64,000 bases of DNA, taken from NCBI GenBank assembly GCA_013339765.2, contig CM023449.1, forward strand, positions 119,106,957 to 119,170,956, given 5' to 3'. The first letter of the stretch is position 1. Every line of letters starts with the position of its first letter. Position numbers and translations under genes: made by a program. This document shows positions 46,661-57,371 of the stretch, in pieces. The notes below the pieces were generated by a model that was given only the letters and a program-made list of their open reading frames with translations, was not told the DNA's origin and did not search any database. The stretch comes from Haemaphysalis longicornis (Eukaryota > Arthropoda > Arachnida > Ixodida > Ixodidae).

Positions 46661-46992
46661 AAATGCAGAGCATTTCCGGGGGCGCACGACGTTAAGTAGT
46701 TTGCGTTACGTTAATGTTGTTGCACTTGTGGCAACTGCTGACGAGAGAGCGCTCGGCAACAGTAATTTGAATGAGTCAAAGATATAAGGCGCGTTAGTAG
46801 CGCCCCTTTCTGTGTCGGCTTTGTGGCGCAGTGGGTAGAGCACCATGTGCATTGCGTTCCGCATGCAGGGTCGAGGGATCGAAACCGGGCGCCGGATAGT
46901 ATTTTTTTTCTTTATATTGTAGGGACAACGACGGTGCGCACTACGGACGTCAACGCCAGTGGCATCGTGAGTTACTGAAATGCTCTGCATTT
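46661..46992 (+). mobile_element. Hairpin-ended element M, copy b (332 bp, uninterrupted)
   Basis: It begins AAATGCAGAGCATTTCCGGG and ends ACTGAAATGCTCTGCATTT. Each terminal 15-mer can itself form a 6-bp stem (AAATGC/GCATTT). It contains the tRNA-like module at 46814-46893. It shows the empty site (GCGCGTTAGTAGCGCCCC) at the position where the LINE sits in copy c. Confidence 0.85.
46814..46893 (+). repeat. tRNA-like module (SINE head), copy 2
   Basis: TGGCGCAGTGG matches the A-box consensus exactly. The B-box position reads GGATCGAAACC (consensus GGTTCGANNCC). The arms do not close into a tRNA acceptor stem. Confidence 0.7.
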
Positions 46993-47361
46993 AAAAGTAT
47001 CTATAAACGTTGGTCAGCAACGCCCTTAAGAGCGTCCAAGAAGCGCGCAGAACCGCCTCCCCCGGAGAGCTCTTGTTGGCGTTCGAGGACTCTACTAAAT
47101 ACGCAGCTGTTTTTCGAAGGGCCCTAAACGTACTGATTGCTTACAGACGTGAGCATAACAATTTTTTGAGGGCGCTGAAAGGCGAAGGGAATGAAAAGAG
47201 AATCGTAACACTGCATGTGCGCCTATTACCAACCTAGCGCTCATCCAGCAAACGCCGCGGAGAAGCCACGGCAGGCGACACAGCGATCGGAAAGCTCGAG
47301 GCGTATACACCAACTTTTGATTGACCGTTGAACGCCCACTTCAAGCTTCGCCATCTGTATT
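46993..47361. other. Unassigned sequence
   Basis: A plus-strand frame at 47010-47237 (75 residues, basic, with ASPGELLLAFEDS) is unrecognised. It directly abuts element M and may be a transposon remnant. Confidence 0.35.
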
Positions 47362-48112
47362 AAAGATGATTGTCTTTCTTTGGCTACTTAAACGCAGAAA
47401 TTTTGGTATGTGTGTATATCTGTCTGTCTGCGATTCGATTCAGCCACCCAGCCAGAGTGAAATAGAAACTGCGCAATAGTCTTATATACCCGCAACCAAA
47501 TCGAAACGTCAAAGTCCGGTGTTAATTTTCATACTTGTTAACTTTTTTGAACAACACGAAGACATCACGAAACAAGAAGACATAAGACATGCATGAAGAC
47601 ATAAGGCAGAAAAGCAATACATGAGTGATATTTGCAGTGTTCTTGTATTAAAAATTTACGGATGATTGATTTTAGCGATAACACATAAAATAATAAATCA
47701 ACTGCAGAAAACCGTCGCTTACTGTTGCCCGCGCTGCCTGGCGGCATATAAAAAATCAAACGGCAGCAGCAACGAAAGGCTTCACTAAATAGGTTCCGCG
47801 TTCCACTTGTATTGCTCGTTGTGTAGGGCAACGTGGTTTTATAAACTTTGTAGTAGGATGCCTCAATTCACGCGCGTCTCCGCCGTGCCGCAGCGCTGGC
47901 ATCGAGGCACCCAACTTAGAGCAGTGCGACGCGGTAAATTTAAATTGACTTGAGCAAACCTCTAGCGTGTTATCTTGGGAGGAACGAGACGGGAGAGGAA
48001 CAGCATGAGAGGTGAGCGCAAAAGAGAAGAGATGCATTTACTTGCCAGGGGAGCCGGTCGACCATCGTCATCTGTCGACATTTGCAACCAAAGGAGCAGA
48101 TACGAAGCCCAT
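47362..48112. mobile_element. Hairpin-ended element H, copy 2
   Basis: It starts AAAGATGATTGTCTTTCTTT and continues GGCTACTTAAACGCAGAAAT, as in copy 1 at 40511. It ends with TTTGCAACCAAAGGAGCAGA then a T run, matching copy 1 at 41179-41205. The right inner hairpin is degraded (ACCATCGTCATCTG). It is clearly diverged from copy 1, so the family was active over some time. Confidence 0.8.
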
Positions 48113-49359
48113 TTTTTTTAAATGGGGCACTTGGGGGACACCTGATTCGAAGACCTTTGGAAGGCCGTTGAACGGTGGTGTACCACAGGCATTCTTCTTT
48201 GCTCCGCCACATAAGGTGCTGTCATAGCAACGACAACCATCGCCGCGTCTGTGGCACTCAGGCGTTCCGGATGGACGGAAAAGCGTCAGAAATGGCGCGT
48301 CCGGCACCTATTCTTCTCACCGTGCATCCATCCAAAGCACCTCTTGGGAATAGGCGCGGACACAGGAGTCTTGTCCGACATTCTCTTGCTGTCGGGCGCA
48401 TTAATCATCAGCAGTCGAACGACGACATAGACGTTACAGCACATGAGCTTTCACTCCTTTCATAGAATGATGAGCATGACATTGGTTACAATGGTAACGA
48501 ACTGCAACTACGCCATTGGTCGTAATGTAATCCCACGCATGCAACGCGCAAATGGACATATCGGCTTCGTTTTTGTCCAATACTTGAGGAAACACTGCGC
48601 AATATATTCATGAACGATTAGTGTGAAACAGCATTAGGTATGCGACTTCCAAACAAATCTAAAGTATTATGTTTTCGCCAAACATTTTAGACGCTAAAGA
48701 ACAACTACCTGAAGAAATGTTTACGTCTAAAAAAGGTATTAGTGTCGCCTGCTTTGCTTATGTAGCGACCGACCGTTAGCAATTTATTCAGTTTCAGTTC
48801 ATTACTCTACTAAGCCTACCGCCTTGCACGCGGCCCCTTCAACAATCTTGATGAAGGTAACGGGACCAGCGCTGAAATGGAGAGCCCTCTTCATCGACTG
48901 TGTCCAAATAAGGTTGTGCGTTTAAACTATGAAGGAAGAACCAAGAACGATCACCGCCGCCATCCTTGTGAAGCTCCAGCACAATACATCCCAGTGAAAC
49001 AGCGCGAATAAACGGGGGAAAAAAGAAAGACAACAACCACAGCGCTGGCTCGCAAATGAAAACTAATGTTTTCAAGGCAGGTAACTTCCATACGTTGCTA
49101 AATGTACAGCTGACGTTCGCTGAAGCATTACCTGTCCTTCTTCACCCTATGCTGAGCAAAAATCAATCTGGGAAGAAGCTGACTGGTCACTGAAAATGAA
49201 CAACTCCAAAGTTTTCCTCCGTCTAGTGCCTATTTACGAATGCACTTTCTGGGAATAAATAAAAAATATATAACCAACGGGGTTAATCAAACTGCCATAA
49301 AGCGTCATGTATTCTTTGCAACTGCTTTTTACCGTGTTTAGCGAGCTTCAAGTTATGTA
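48113..49359. other. Unassigned sequence
   Basis: No gene is recognised. Overlapping frames on both strands at 48068-48470 lack motifs. Confidence 0.4.
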
Positions 49360-50261
49360 GTCAAACACGGTTATAGCGAACTGCAATATGCATAGCAATT
49401 AGTTCGATATATCCAATAGTTCGATATAGCCGAACCCACCTATAGCGAGTTTATTGTTACGAGTTTATAATCCGCGGGAACCCTCCACCCCCATCCCACG
49501 TCGCCATCCCTGCATGCAGAAACGAGCGCAGTAAAGTAGCCGTTACTGTATTCAAAATAATTTATTTATTGCAAGTAATAAAGCTACTTTCCGCCTTTAC
49601 TAGCCACTTCGCAAAAAAAGCGGTGTTTTTTGTTTCACTTTCGTTTTGACGGCGTCCTCTAACACAGCATTCTCAACACGAAACCTTTTTTGCACCAGTT
49701 CGATTCCGAGTGCTTCGAAATCCAAGAAGCACTGGAGGAGCACATCGACTGCCGAAAGGGCATTATTACACGTCGAACAGCTTCCTTCAGTGCGTTTCAG
49801 CAGGACAACCTGCCATGACATCGGCGACGCTGTCAGCGTCCGAGGGTCTGACAGAGACAGAAACGTCGTCGCCGGCACTCAGGATATTCTCGAAGGACAG
49901 TTCTTTCGGCACAGCATCGGGAACGTTGGCGAGCTTTTCCCATAGTTCACTGATGCTGCCATGTTGTTCCGGACTCGCTGAATGGACGGGTTCAGTCGTG
50001 AGTCGTGCGCATCGGAAACGTGCGCGGCGCAACGTCTCAGTCCCGGTTCTTGCTCCGTGGTCGCGGCCAATCCACATCTCAATCGCTAGTCTGAGACCAT
50101 GCATTTCGGCGGCAATTCTAGGCGCGCCGAGTTCGATATATCAGATGTGAACTTCGTTATAAGTAACATGCATTTCACGTGTATTTCTGTAACTGATTTG
50201 TTTTTGTTCGATATATAGCATAATTCGCTCTATACGGGTTTGTTATAGTGGGGTTTCAGTG
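49360..50261 (-). pseudogene. Tigger/pogo-like DNA transposon relic
   Basis: The right end, read inward, is CACTGAAACCCCACTATAAC, with TA next to it (50262-50263). The left end is GTCAAACACGGTTATAGCG, preceded by TA (49358-49359). Both then run into GTTCGATATA-type sequence, the look of Tigger termini with a TA duplication. The minus strand holds a transposase C-terminal piece: SISELWEKLANVPDAVP, then a shift to a second frame with SAVDVLLQCFLDFEALG. The DDE catalytic core is missing, so this is an internally deleted copy. Confidence 0.65.
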
Positions 50262-50382
50262 TAAATACGGCGCTCGTTCCACAGCTTTTTATTTGGTTTC
50301 TTTGCACACCTATGTTTAGACTAAGTGTATTCTCTCTTGCTTAAGTTACGATTTGATGTGTTCCTGACGCTATTTGGCAGCT

Positions 50383-50691
50383 TGAGTGAGTGAGTGAGAA
50401 ACATTTTATTGAGCCGGTGAAGTGGGAGTGGTTCCTTATTCCAGGAAGCCATGCGATGAGCCGGCAGCCTTCGCTCTGGAGGCCAAACGTGTCTGGACGT
50501 CTAGATCGCTGCTGGTCACCAGGTTCTCCCACAGCTCAGGGTTGGGAAGGGGGGATGGAAGAGGGGGGAGGTTGGGGTTGTGCTTGCACTCTAATATAAT
50601 GTGGGGAAGAGTACCGGGTTGTAAGCAGAACTTGCATGTGGCTGGAAATTGCGTGGCAAACATGCGATGGAGGCGGACTGGGTGTGGGAAG
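50383..50691 (-). pseudogene. I-clade LINE 3' fragment
   Basis: The 50663-50436 frame reads FATQFPATCKFCLQPGTLPH, then IILECKH, the CCHC motif at the ORF2 C-terminus, and ends soon after. The AATAAAATG signal and a (CTCA)n tail follow at 50405-50383. Only about 0.3 kb remains. It ends abruptly at the tail of the next LINE. Confidence 0.7.
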
Positions 50692-50695
50692 GTAT

Positions 50696-50730
<35 letters not shown>

Positions 50731-50731
50731 T
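50692..50731 (-). repeat. (TTTA)n microsatellite, LINE tail
   Basis: About ten TTTA units. On the minus strand this is a (TAAA)n tail for the repeat lying upstream of it at 50732-51290. Confidence 0.85.
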
Positions 50732-51425
50732 ACTGTAACCCTCACTTGAGGGTCATTACAGGGAGGAATACAAACAAAAAAAAATACACAATGACAAAAC
50801 AGACATTAGGTTTCGTGCTGCAGGTAGTATTGCTCTGCAGTCGGCGAAGTAGAGATTCTTCTTCTTTTTAGAGTTTAGGACTGCTGTGGGGAACCACCAC
50901 AAAGCATCCCTGCACCTCTTACAAGCATCGTGAACCGTACTCTGCGGGAAGGACTGATAAAAAAAATTTGAAATTCCTTCCCGGTATGTGCCGTCCTTTA
51001 CGTGTCACTTTCATTTCGGCCTTATAGATAAGATTAACGATGGCAAATGCAGGTTCTACATGCTGCGCTGCCCTTTCGTACCAAAAGCTACGGAAAGCGA
51101 AGAGTTTTTTGTTATCTGCTCCCATGAATATCACATTTCCACAGTTGAAAATTGGATAAAGTGACCAATCGTACTTCTTTCTGGACACTAAGCTACACAC
51201 AGCAAAGGGCTGGTGCACTGATAATGCGAAAAATTTAGCTATCAAAGGAAAAGCAGATTCATTGTTCGTACCTCGTACGGGCTCCCGGCTCTCGACCCTT
51301 CAAAAAATGGGGAAGGGTATTTACGAAAAGAGAAAGCTGTTGAACATTTTCTGTAAAAGCCAAATTGTGGGACGCCAAGAACAAGCGAGAAGAAAAAAAG
51401 AGAACAGAACGGAGTACTGTCAGTA
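50732..51425 (-). repeat. LINE 3' region, unclassified
   Basis: Read on the minus strand, a GAGGGTTACAG-type end lies just before the (TAAA)n tail, preceded by an open stretch (51245-50919) with MGADNKKLFAFRSFWYERAA. The frame opens with TTG, and no RT motif is present. The tail and the position suggest a 3' end of a CR1-like LINE, but this is inference. Confidence 0.4.
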
Positions 51426-53213
51426 TATACAGATATAAAAAATAGCAACAGTGATGACGCTTTCAACCTTAAGATCAAACCCATTAGGTATGTGTTAGAT
51501 ATAATATGTCCCATCTTAACTCATATTTATAATTTATCGTTGGCTTCTGGTGTCTTTTTGAGTGAAATGAAAAAGGCGAAAGTCATTGCTCTTCACAAAG
51601 GCGGTCCTAATGTTGTTTTAAATAATTATAGGCCCCTGTCTCCGGTGTTTTCAAAAGGTCTCGAAAATTATTCCGGTGTTTTCAAAAGGTCTCGAAAAAT
51701 TATTATGCCGGCGCCTTTCCAATTTCTTCGATAAATACAATGTAATAACGTCTAAGCAGTTCGGTTTTAGGCCTAGAGCCTCCACAGAGATGGCATTACT
51801 TCGGCAAAAGGAAACAATTATCAGTAATATAGAACGTAAAAATATTACGCTTGGTATATTTGTTGACTTCTCCAAAGCTTTTGACAGCATTAATCATTCC
51901 ACTCTCCTTCCGAAATTGTCTGTATATGGTATTAGAAATAAAGCCCTTGAACTAATTAGCAGCTATTTAAATAATCGCCTCCAGTATGTGTCTATTGACA
52001 ATCATCGATCAGGTTATTCTACTTTAAAACACGGCGTTCCTCAGGGTAGTATCCTTGGACCATTGCTTTTTAATATATACATAAATGATTTAGTTCAAAT
52101 AGATAACGAAGTTCAGTATGTCATATATGCTGATGACACAAGCTTATTTCTTTCGGGTACTGATGCTAACATTTTAGTACTTAAGGCTAATCGTCTGTTG
52201 TATAAATTACACGAATGGCCCGTGAAAAATGCACTGAATATTGACTCACTGAAAACTAAGGAATATTTTTAGAGCTAAAAACGTAAAGTAAAACATCTTT
52301 GATCACCTCAGGCTTGGGAATCATGTAATTGAAATAGCTAATGTTGTTAAAAGCTTAGGAGTACGGTTCAACGAATTTATGCTATGGGACAGCCATTTTG
52401 CGCAAATCCAGACAAGCCTTCCACGTGTAGTAGGTATTCTTCGTAAGGTGCAATGAATGCTGCCAACGAAAACTAAACTTTTGATTTACCATGCACTATT
52501 TCAGTCACACCTCAACTACTGTCATTTAGTTTGGGGGACCACAACCTCCAAAAATATGCAAAAACTTTTAGTATCACAGAAGCAGGCGTTACGAGCAATT
52601 GCTCGTGTTCCACCTTTATCATCTTCCAGTCCCTTGTTTTCTAAATACCGCATTATTAACGTCAATCACCTCTACGACTTCCGCCTTCTCCAACTATTCA
52701 AAACTCAGATGCAAAACAATGTTACTTTTCTGTCTGATAGCGCTAGCTTACACGAGAACTTAATTTGCCATTACACACGACACCATGAACACTGGCACAT
52801 TAAACCTGCTCGCACAAATTACGGTCACCAGACTCTATCGTACACTTTGCCTTTAGCGCTAAACAAATATGATGTCGACGATTTATCCATTCGCTCTACG
52901 TCTTACACTACCCTCCGGAAAATGTTTATGTTTTTACAATACAGCATGAATGCCCCCATTAGACGTAATCGGTGTAAACAAATATTTTATTGCGTTGACA
53001 TTTTCTTTTTTTTTTGTTGTTGTTGTTTGCTTGCTTCTTGTTTGCTTGCATTTTGTATTTGCATTCGTAATTTTTTTCCCCTTCCTCGTCCCTGCTGATT
53101 GTCTCGTGTGGGGTCGGAGCTCCGTCAAGCCGCGAGTACAGCGGCTTTTTTTCCCGCCTCCTCAGCCATTGCACTTGACTGAAATAAAGAACTTCAACTT
53201 CAACTTCAACTTG
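51426..53213 (+). pseudogene. Jockey/CR1-like LINE reverse transcriptase, frame-broken
   Basis: From about 51430 a frame enters the RT and reads MKKAKVIALHKGG, then NNYRPLSPVFSKGLE. A 29-bp tandem duplication at 51644-51700 shifts the frame. The 51676-52272 frame then carries FVDFSKAFDSIN (motif A), HGVPQGSILGPLLF (motif B) and YADDTSLF (motif C), all intact. A further shift at about 52262 and a TGA at about 52451 precede the C-terminal frame 52457-53098, which has SHLNYCHLVWG and ends in low-complexity Cys/Leu. The 3' end is AATAAAGAAC followed by a (TTCAAC)n tail at 53191-53213. The N-terminal endonuclease is missing. Confidence 0.85.
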
Positions 53214-53970
53214 ATAAAGGCAGCATAAAAGCAACAAAAAACTCTGCAGGCCACAGCAAAACCACGGGTTTTTGTTGATAGGATCTGGAGAGACGCCTTC
53301 TTGACGGTCTTGAAGCCCTCTGCTCTTCCAACCACAAAGGTTACAAGAGATTGTGGCTGTTTTATCAACTCCGCGAGAAATGTTCTGGAGCAGTAAAGAA
53401 AATAAAGTGTAGATTCATTTCAGTCGGGTAGAGTAACAACGCTCCTTTGTATATTCGACTCCACTGACCACAAACATAAAGTGCCTTGCGGTGGTAGCAC
53501 AAGGGTACTTATTTGTGATAACAGCACCGCAGTCTATCAGTCTATTCGCGCGCTCGCTGCCAGACACTCCAAACTTCTGCGCACACCAATTCATGCTTCT
53601 TTGACCTTATTCGTCAAGAAAAAAGAAGTGTACCAAATCGCCAGCAATAATTTATTTTAACATAGCTAGAAAACACCGTCCTGAAGATTCTCCATTTCTT
53701 CTCCAGCTCCGGTCTTAAGAATGGCTAAGCTATAAGGTGTCTTGCCTCATACAAAACCCAGTTTTGAATTTATTAGGAACTGAAAGTTTAAGGTAGAGCC
53801 TTTATGATCGCAAAACGTAGGTACTCGTGAACTCGTGAAAAACTAGGTTCGTTATGACACAGCGTAGCGAGCTCTTGTTCGCACGAGCAGCACTAAAATA
53901 CGTATGGGTGACGTTTTAAATATACAACGCGGGATTTGACCGTAAAGAATTTCAATATTTGAGGAAATGA
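53214..53970. other. Unassigned sequence
   Basis: No feature is recognised. Confidence 0.4.
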
Positions 53971-54387
53971 ATGCGTATAAAGAAGCATGTTCCGTGGACA
54001 CACCAGGTTGTGTCCTTTGGATCTTTGGTGGCTGCGCACAGATGGTACTCTATGCAAGATATCTGTTGTTACTTTTGCAAAGAGCAAGGGCCGAATGTAT
54101 TAGCTGGATGGAACACACACCTCCCATGTCTACTTTTTAATTGTGACTGCCGCGGGAAACACCAGTATCCCACCTTTGGATGCCCCCTTGATTATGTTCA
54201 CTCCAGCAGGCGGGTAGACCGCGGTCGCCCGATTGCTGGGTTTGTTTTGTTAATTGTTGTAAGACGATTATCTAAGCAACGAATAAGTCATGAAGATGTT
54301 AAGCTGCCACACTACACTAAGGTTAAGCATAAAGCAGGTGGAACCAGCCGAACAACTGTACTTTTCGAAATCCATGAGTGTGCTTAA
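53971..54387 (+). CDS. Unrecognised Cys-rich open frame (138 residues)
   Basis: The ATG-initiated frame has a central cluster CCYFCKEQ, then LPCLLFNCDCRG, then FGCP at residues 30-72. The Cys spacing loosely recalls the N-terminal half of small secreted tick proteins (for example the 8.9-kDa group, C-Y ... PC-x-x-W-x-C ... GC). There is no signal peptide, and the Trp is replaced by Phe. Only 54050-54190 would need to be exon. A possible acceptor GCTGCGCACAG lies at 54041. Coding status is uncertain. Confidence 0.25.
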   Translation: MRIKKHVPWTHQVVSFGSLVAAHRWYSMQDICCYFCKEQGPNVLAGWNTHLPCLLFNCDCRGKHQYPTFGCPLDYVHSSRRVDRGRPIAGFVLLIVVRRLSKQRISHEDVKLPHYTKVKHKAGGTSRTTVLFEIHECA

Positions 54388-57140
54388 CATTTTACACCGT
54401 CAGTAACGCTCGAACCTACGTGTGGTTGTAATAGCTGGACGGCTGAATTTTTAGGTTGTTTTCTACTTGTGCTTTCGTTTTTTTACCATCTGGATTTATT
54501 TTTCCGCGAACTTGTTCTTTGTCTTCTATTGGTGCTAGATCCTTCTGTAGATCTGCTGCTCTGTATTTTTATTTAAATTCTGGAAGAATTTGTTATAAAT
54601 GCACAACTAAGCCATAGAAATATTGTTTTTAGAAACGTCGGCAAGTTTTCAACGCCTTCATTTTTCGGTAGCTTTGCAGAGCAGATTAAATTCACTCGAG
54701 TTGAATGACTTCTCGCACAAACTTGATGCCGGGGGAATTTTGAACGCTCTACGAGTTGGCGAGTGAACATTGATGGTTGCTCTTGTGTGTTAAAATAACA
54801 AACACTTTGTGTTCACATCGGTGAAATTATAAAAACAATAATATAGCAGGAGAGAGTCCACACGCCTCTAAAACATTGTTCTTTGCGTTGCATCAGCAAA
54901 CTAAATGTTCTGTACCTTCAATGGTTGTCCTGCCTATATGAACACGTTTTATAATAATGCGAGTACGACCTTCCTCTCCCATTTTTTTCCCTCAAAGCAA
55001 TTACCATTTTGCCTGTTTTAATGTATGAACTTCCTCTCGTATTTCTTTCGTTCCCTAAACCAATTCCTATTTTGTGTGTTTTAAACTCCAAAGCTACAGC
55101 CAGGATAGAAGGTACGGCGCAGTAAAGGTTATGAATTATTTTAGCCACCTGGTGATATCCCTAACGTGCGCCCTAAATGCCTACAACTCACAATTTTTTT
55201 TGCAACCTCCACAAAAAAGACCGCCGTTGCAGGATTGAATTGGTGTCCCTTTGAACCTAGGCACGACGCCATCCACTGCGGCGGACTTTATGAAACACGA
55301 TGTAAACGCATTCTGTGATGATCATAGACACTACCACAAGGTTGCCATTTCTGCCTAATATTTACATGACATCTATTTTTTTTCGTTGGGAAAGTCACTC
55401 AAAGGGACTTTATGAAACTTGTTTCGTGAATGTGTCGTCCAGTTTAATTAACATAATTATTTATTAGGGCATTCATCGGAAGTCTACAGCCGTAGCTTAC
55501 CGGCAACTGGTGGCTAAAGAGGCACCGTGCACCGTTCATGGCCAACGTAGTAATTTCACGAGGACTAACACTGTTTTTGGATGCATTCGTGTTCACGGAG
55601 AAGTTAAACCTAACTTTCGACCATTTACCATTTTAGTGACTTGTTTTTCTTTCATTTCGCAACATCGCTTGTGTAAAAAGGGCAGAGATCTGCAAGACTC
55701 CGGCCGGCGCGTTTACCAATAAGCCAAAATCCATAAACAAACATGAACATGGCAAAAAAAAAACACTATCTCACGCACTTGATCCTGTAAGGAATGCGAG
55801 AAAAATGCGACAAAAACACTAATCGCATGGTAAGAGTTCTGGATTTTTTCTATGGTACGTCCAATAGCGAGTATTCCCCCGTGCATGTAGACTGACAACA
55901 GAAAAATAAAATAAAGGTCTGCGAACATCCATGCACAAATTGTTTACTGACCCTAGCACCAAACTTGGCGTTGCTTGTGTAGCGGAACCTAGTTGTTTTC
56001 ACTAAATTCCTAAATGTACGAATGTGTAAAACTTATTGCTGCACAATTGACAACACAAGCGATATGAAAGGTACAGACGTGCGATTGAAAAATACGTTTT
56101 AAAGCTGTCACGTTTGTTTTTTTGTTACATCTATCTCAGTATATACAAGTTCTTTAGTCTGCCTCAGTTCCGTTATTTAAAGATTACAATCTTAAAGCGT
56201 AATACACAGCAATCCTCTTCAGTGTAAGCTAACTTGGTTCACTAGGAACTGGCTGTTCAAGATTTCTGAAAACCATAAAGAACGGCAGCAAATAAGAAAA
56301 TTTTAAGTGGCTCGTACGACGGGAGGACAAGTATTTGCGTGAGCTAACAAGTGTAGTAACCGGCCTGCAGACACTGCATTATTGAATTAGGTTAGCAACT
56401 GCGCAGGGAAAGAATCCATTCTATCTTAGCGATTTCTTATGAAACTATTGTTTTACTGGAAACTTTCACTTGAATATTAAACAAACAAACAAGATCGACT
56501 TTCCGAAGCAAATAAAATTGTCTTTGTTCACGGGCATGGCTAGAAACATATGCAAACCGAAACGTGAGCACTTCGCAAACAACGGGAAGTTGGCGTCTGC
56601 AGTACGCTGCCAAAATACGGTAGCTGCAGCATCCAAAATGCCGCCAGCCATAAAGCACAAGAGTAAACAAATAGAAAACAAAATACATGAAACTTGATAC
56701 ACTTCCGCAAACAATTTCCCTCTTCTTGTTTTGGTGTAGTGAATATTCTCATCTTAGCTTTGCTGAAAACCTCACTTGATGCTTCGATGGGTGCTACAAG
56801 TGCTTGATGTTTATTTCTATAGAGCATGAGCAAAGGAATACAGTAGCGAAAAAAAAAAGCATTCATTCATCGTACAATAGGAAAGCATGACGACTGTTTA
56901 CGTGTCAAGAACTATCACTAAACTGGTCCAAACGCTCATTAAGGATCTGCATAGGCAATTGCTTTATTTGTTTCCTCATGTCAACAAATAGTGGAGTGAA
57001 CAAAATTTGAGGAACACCGGCAAACCAAAAGCTTGTTCTCCATGTGTTGACCCTAGCACGTGAGCTGCGCTTGTCAAAGATTACGCTTCTTTTGCGGAAG
57101 GGAACATTCATAAGCCTAAGGCAAAGTTTTTTCATTTGTA
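54388..57140. other. Unassigned sequence
   Basis: No recognised gene. Frames at 55510-55722 (plus) and 56540-56866 (minus) lack motifs. 54.8-56.4 kb is AT-rich. Confidence 0.4.
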
Positions 57141-57141
57141 G

Positions 57142-57371
57142 CCATGACATTAGAAAAACTGCCCTTGACACGTAAAGGTTTTATTCTTCCGCTGCACACA
57201 GGCCACAAATTCCGCTTTCTGTTTCCTAAATATTGTAGGCAAGGCTGCGGTAATTTTCGTATGACTTTGAGGAATCAAAAAGTGGGTGACGCGGAAAAAA
57301 AAGAAAAAATTAACGTTTGTAATAATTGTGGGCGCCTATGCTTGCCTCCGAATAATTTACACACTCCATAA
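57142..57371 (+). CDS. Candidate terminal exon with CxxxC...CxxC pattern
   Basis: A near-ideal acceptor (GTTTTTTCATTTGTAG at 57126-57141) precedes a frame that stays open to TAA at 57369-57371. The peptide has a Lys/Arg-rich start, then KYCRQGCGNFRM, and about 25 residues later NVCNNCGRLCLPP, a zinc-ribbon-like Cys arrangement (CxxxC then CxxC). The frame at the acceptor needs one upstream base, that is phase 1. I cannot name the family. A minus-strand frame at 56905-57171 overlaps only its start. No AATAAA was seen just downstream. Confidence 0.3.

Larger units (their letters stand above)
40441..46992. repeat. Large inverted dimer, order P-M-X / inverted M-X-P
   Basis: Block P (40441-42341) recurs inverted at 44771-45987. 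Block M (42342-44097) recurs inverted at 46661-46992. Block X (44098-44770, 673 bp) recurs inverted at 45988-46660 (673 bp). Order along the strand is P, M, X, then P, X, M inverted. The reverse complement of the right half therefore reads M, X, P, a circular permutation of the left half. Sampled stretches are highly similar: 5 differences in 234 bp within P. Two insertions interrupt the left half only, a hairpin-ended element in P and a LINE in M. Confidence 0.9.

Noticed and set aside
48068..48307. Overlapping Pro/Gly-rich frames on both strands after H copy 2
   Set aside because: Mirror-image openness in GC-richer DNA; no domain.
56905..57171. 88-residue minus-strand frame opposite the candidate terminal exon
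   Set aside because: No family signature, and it runs through the acceptor of the better-supported plus-strand exon.
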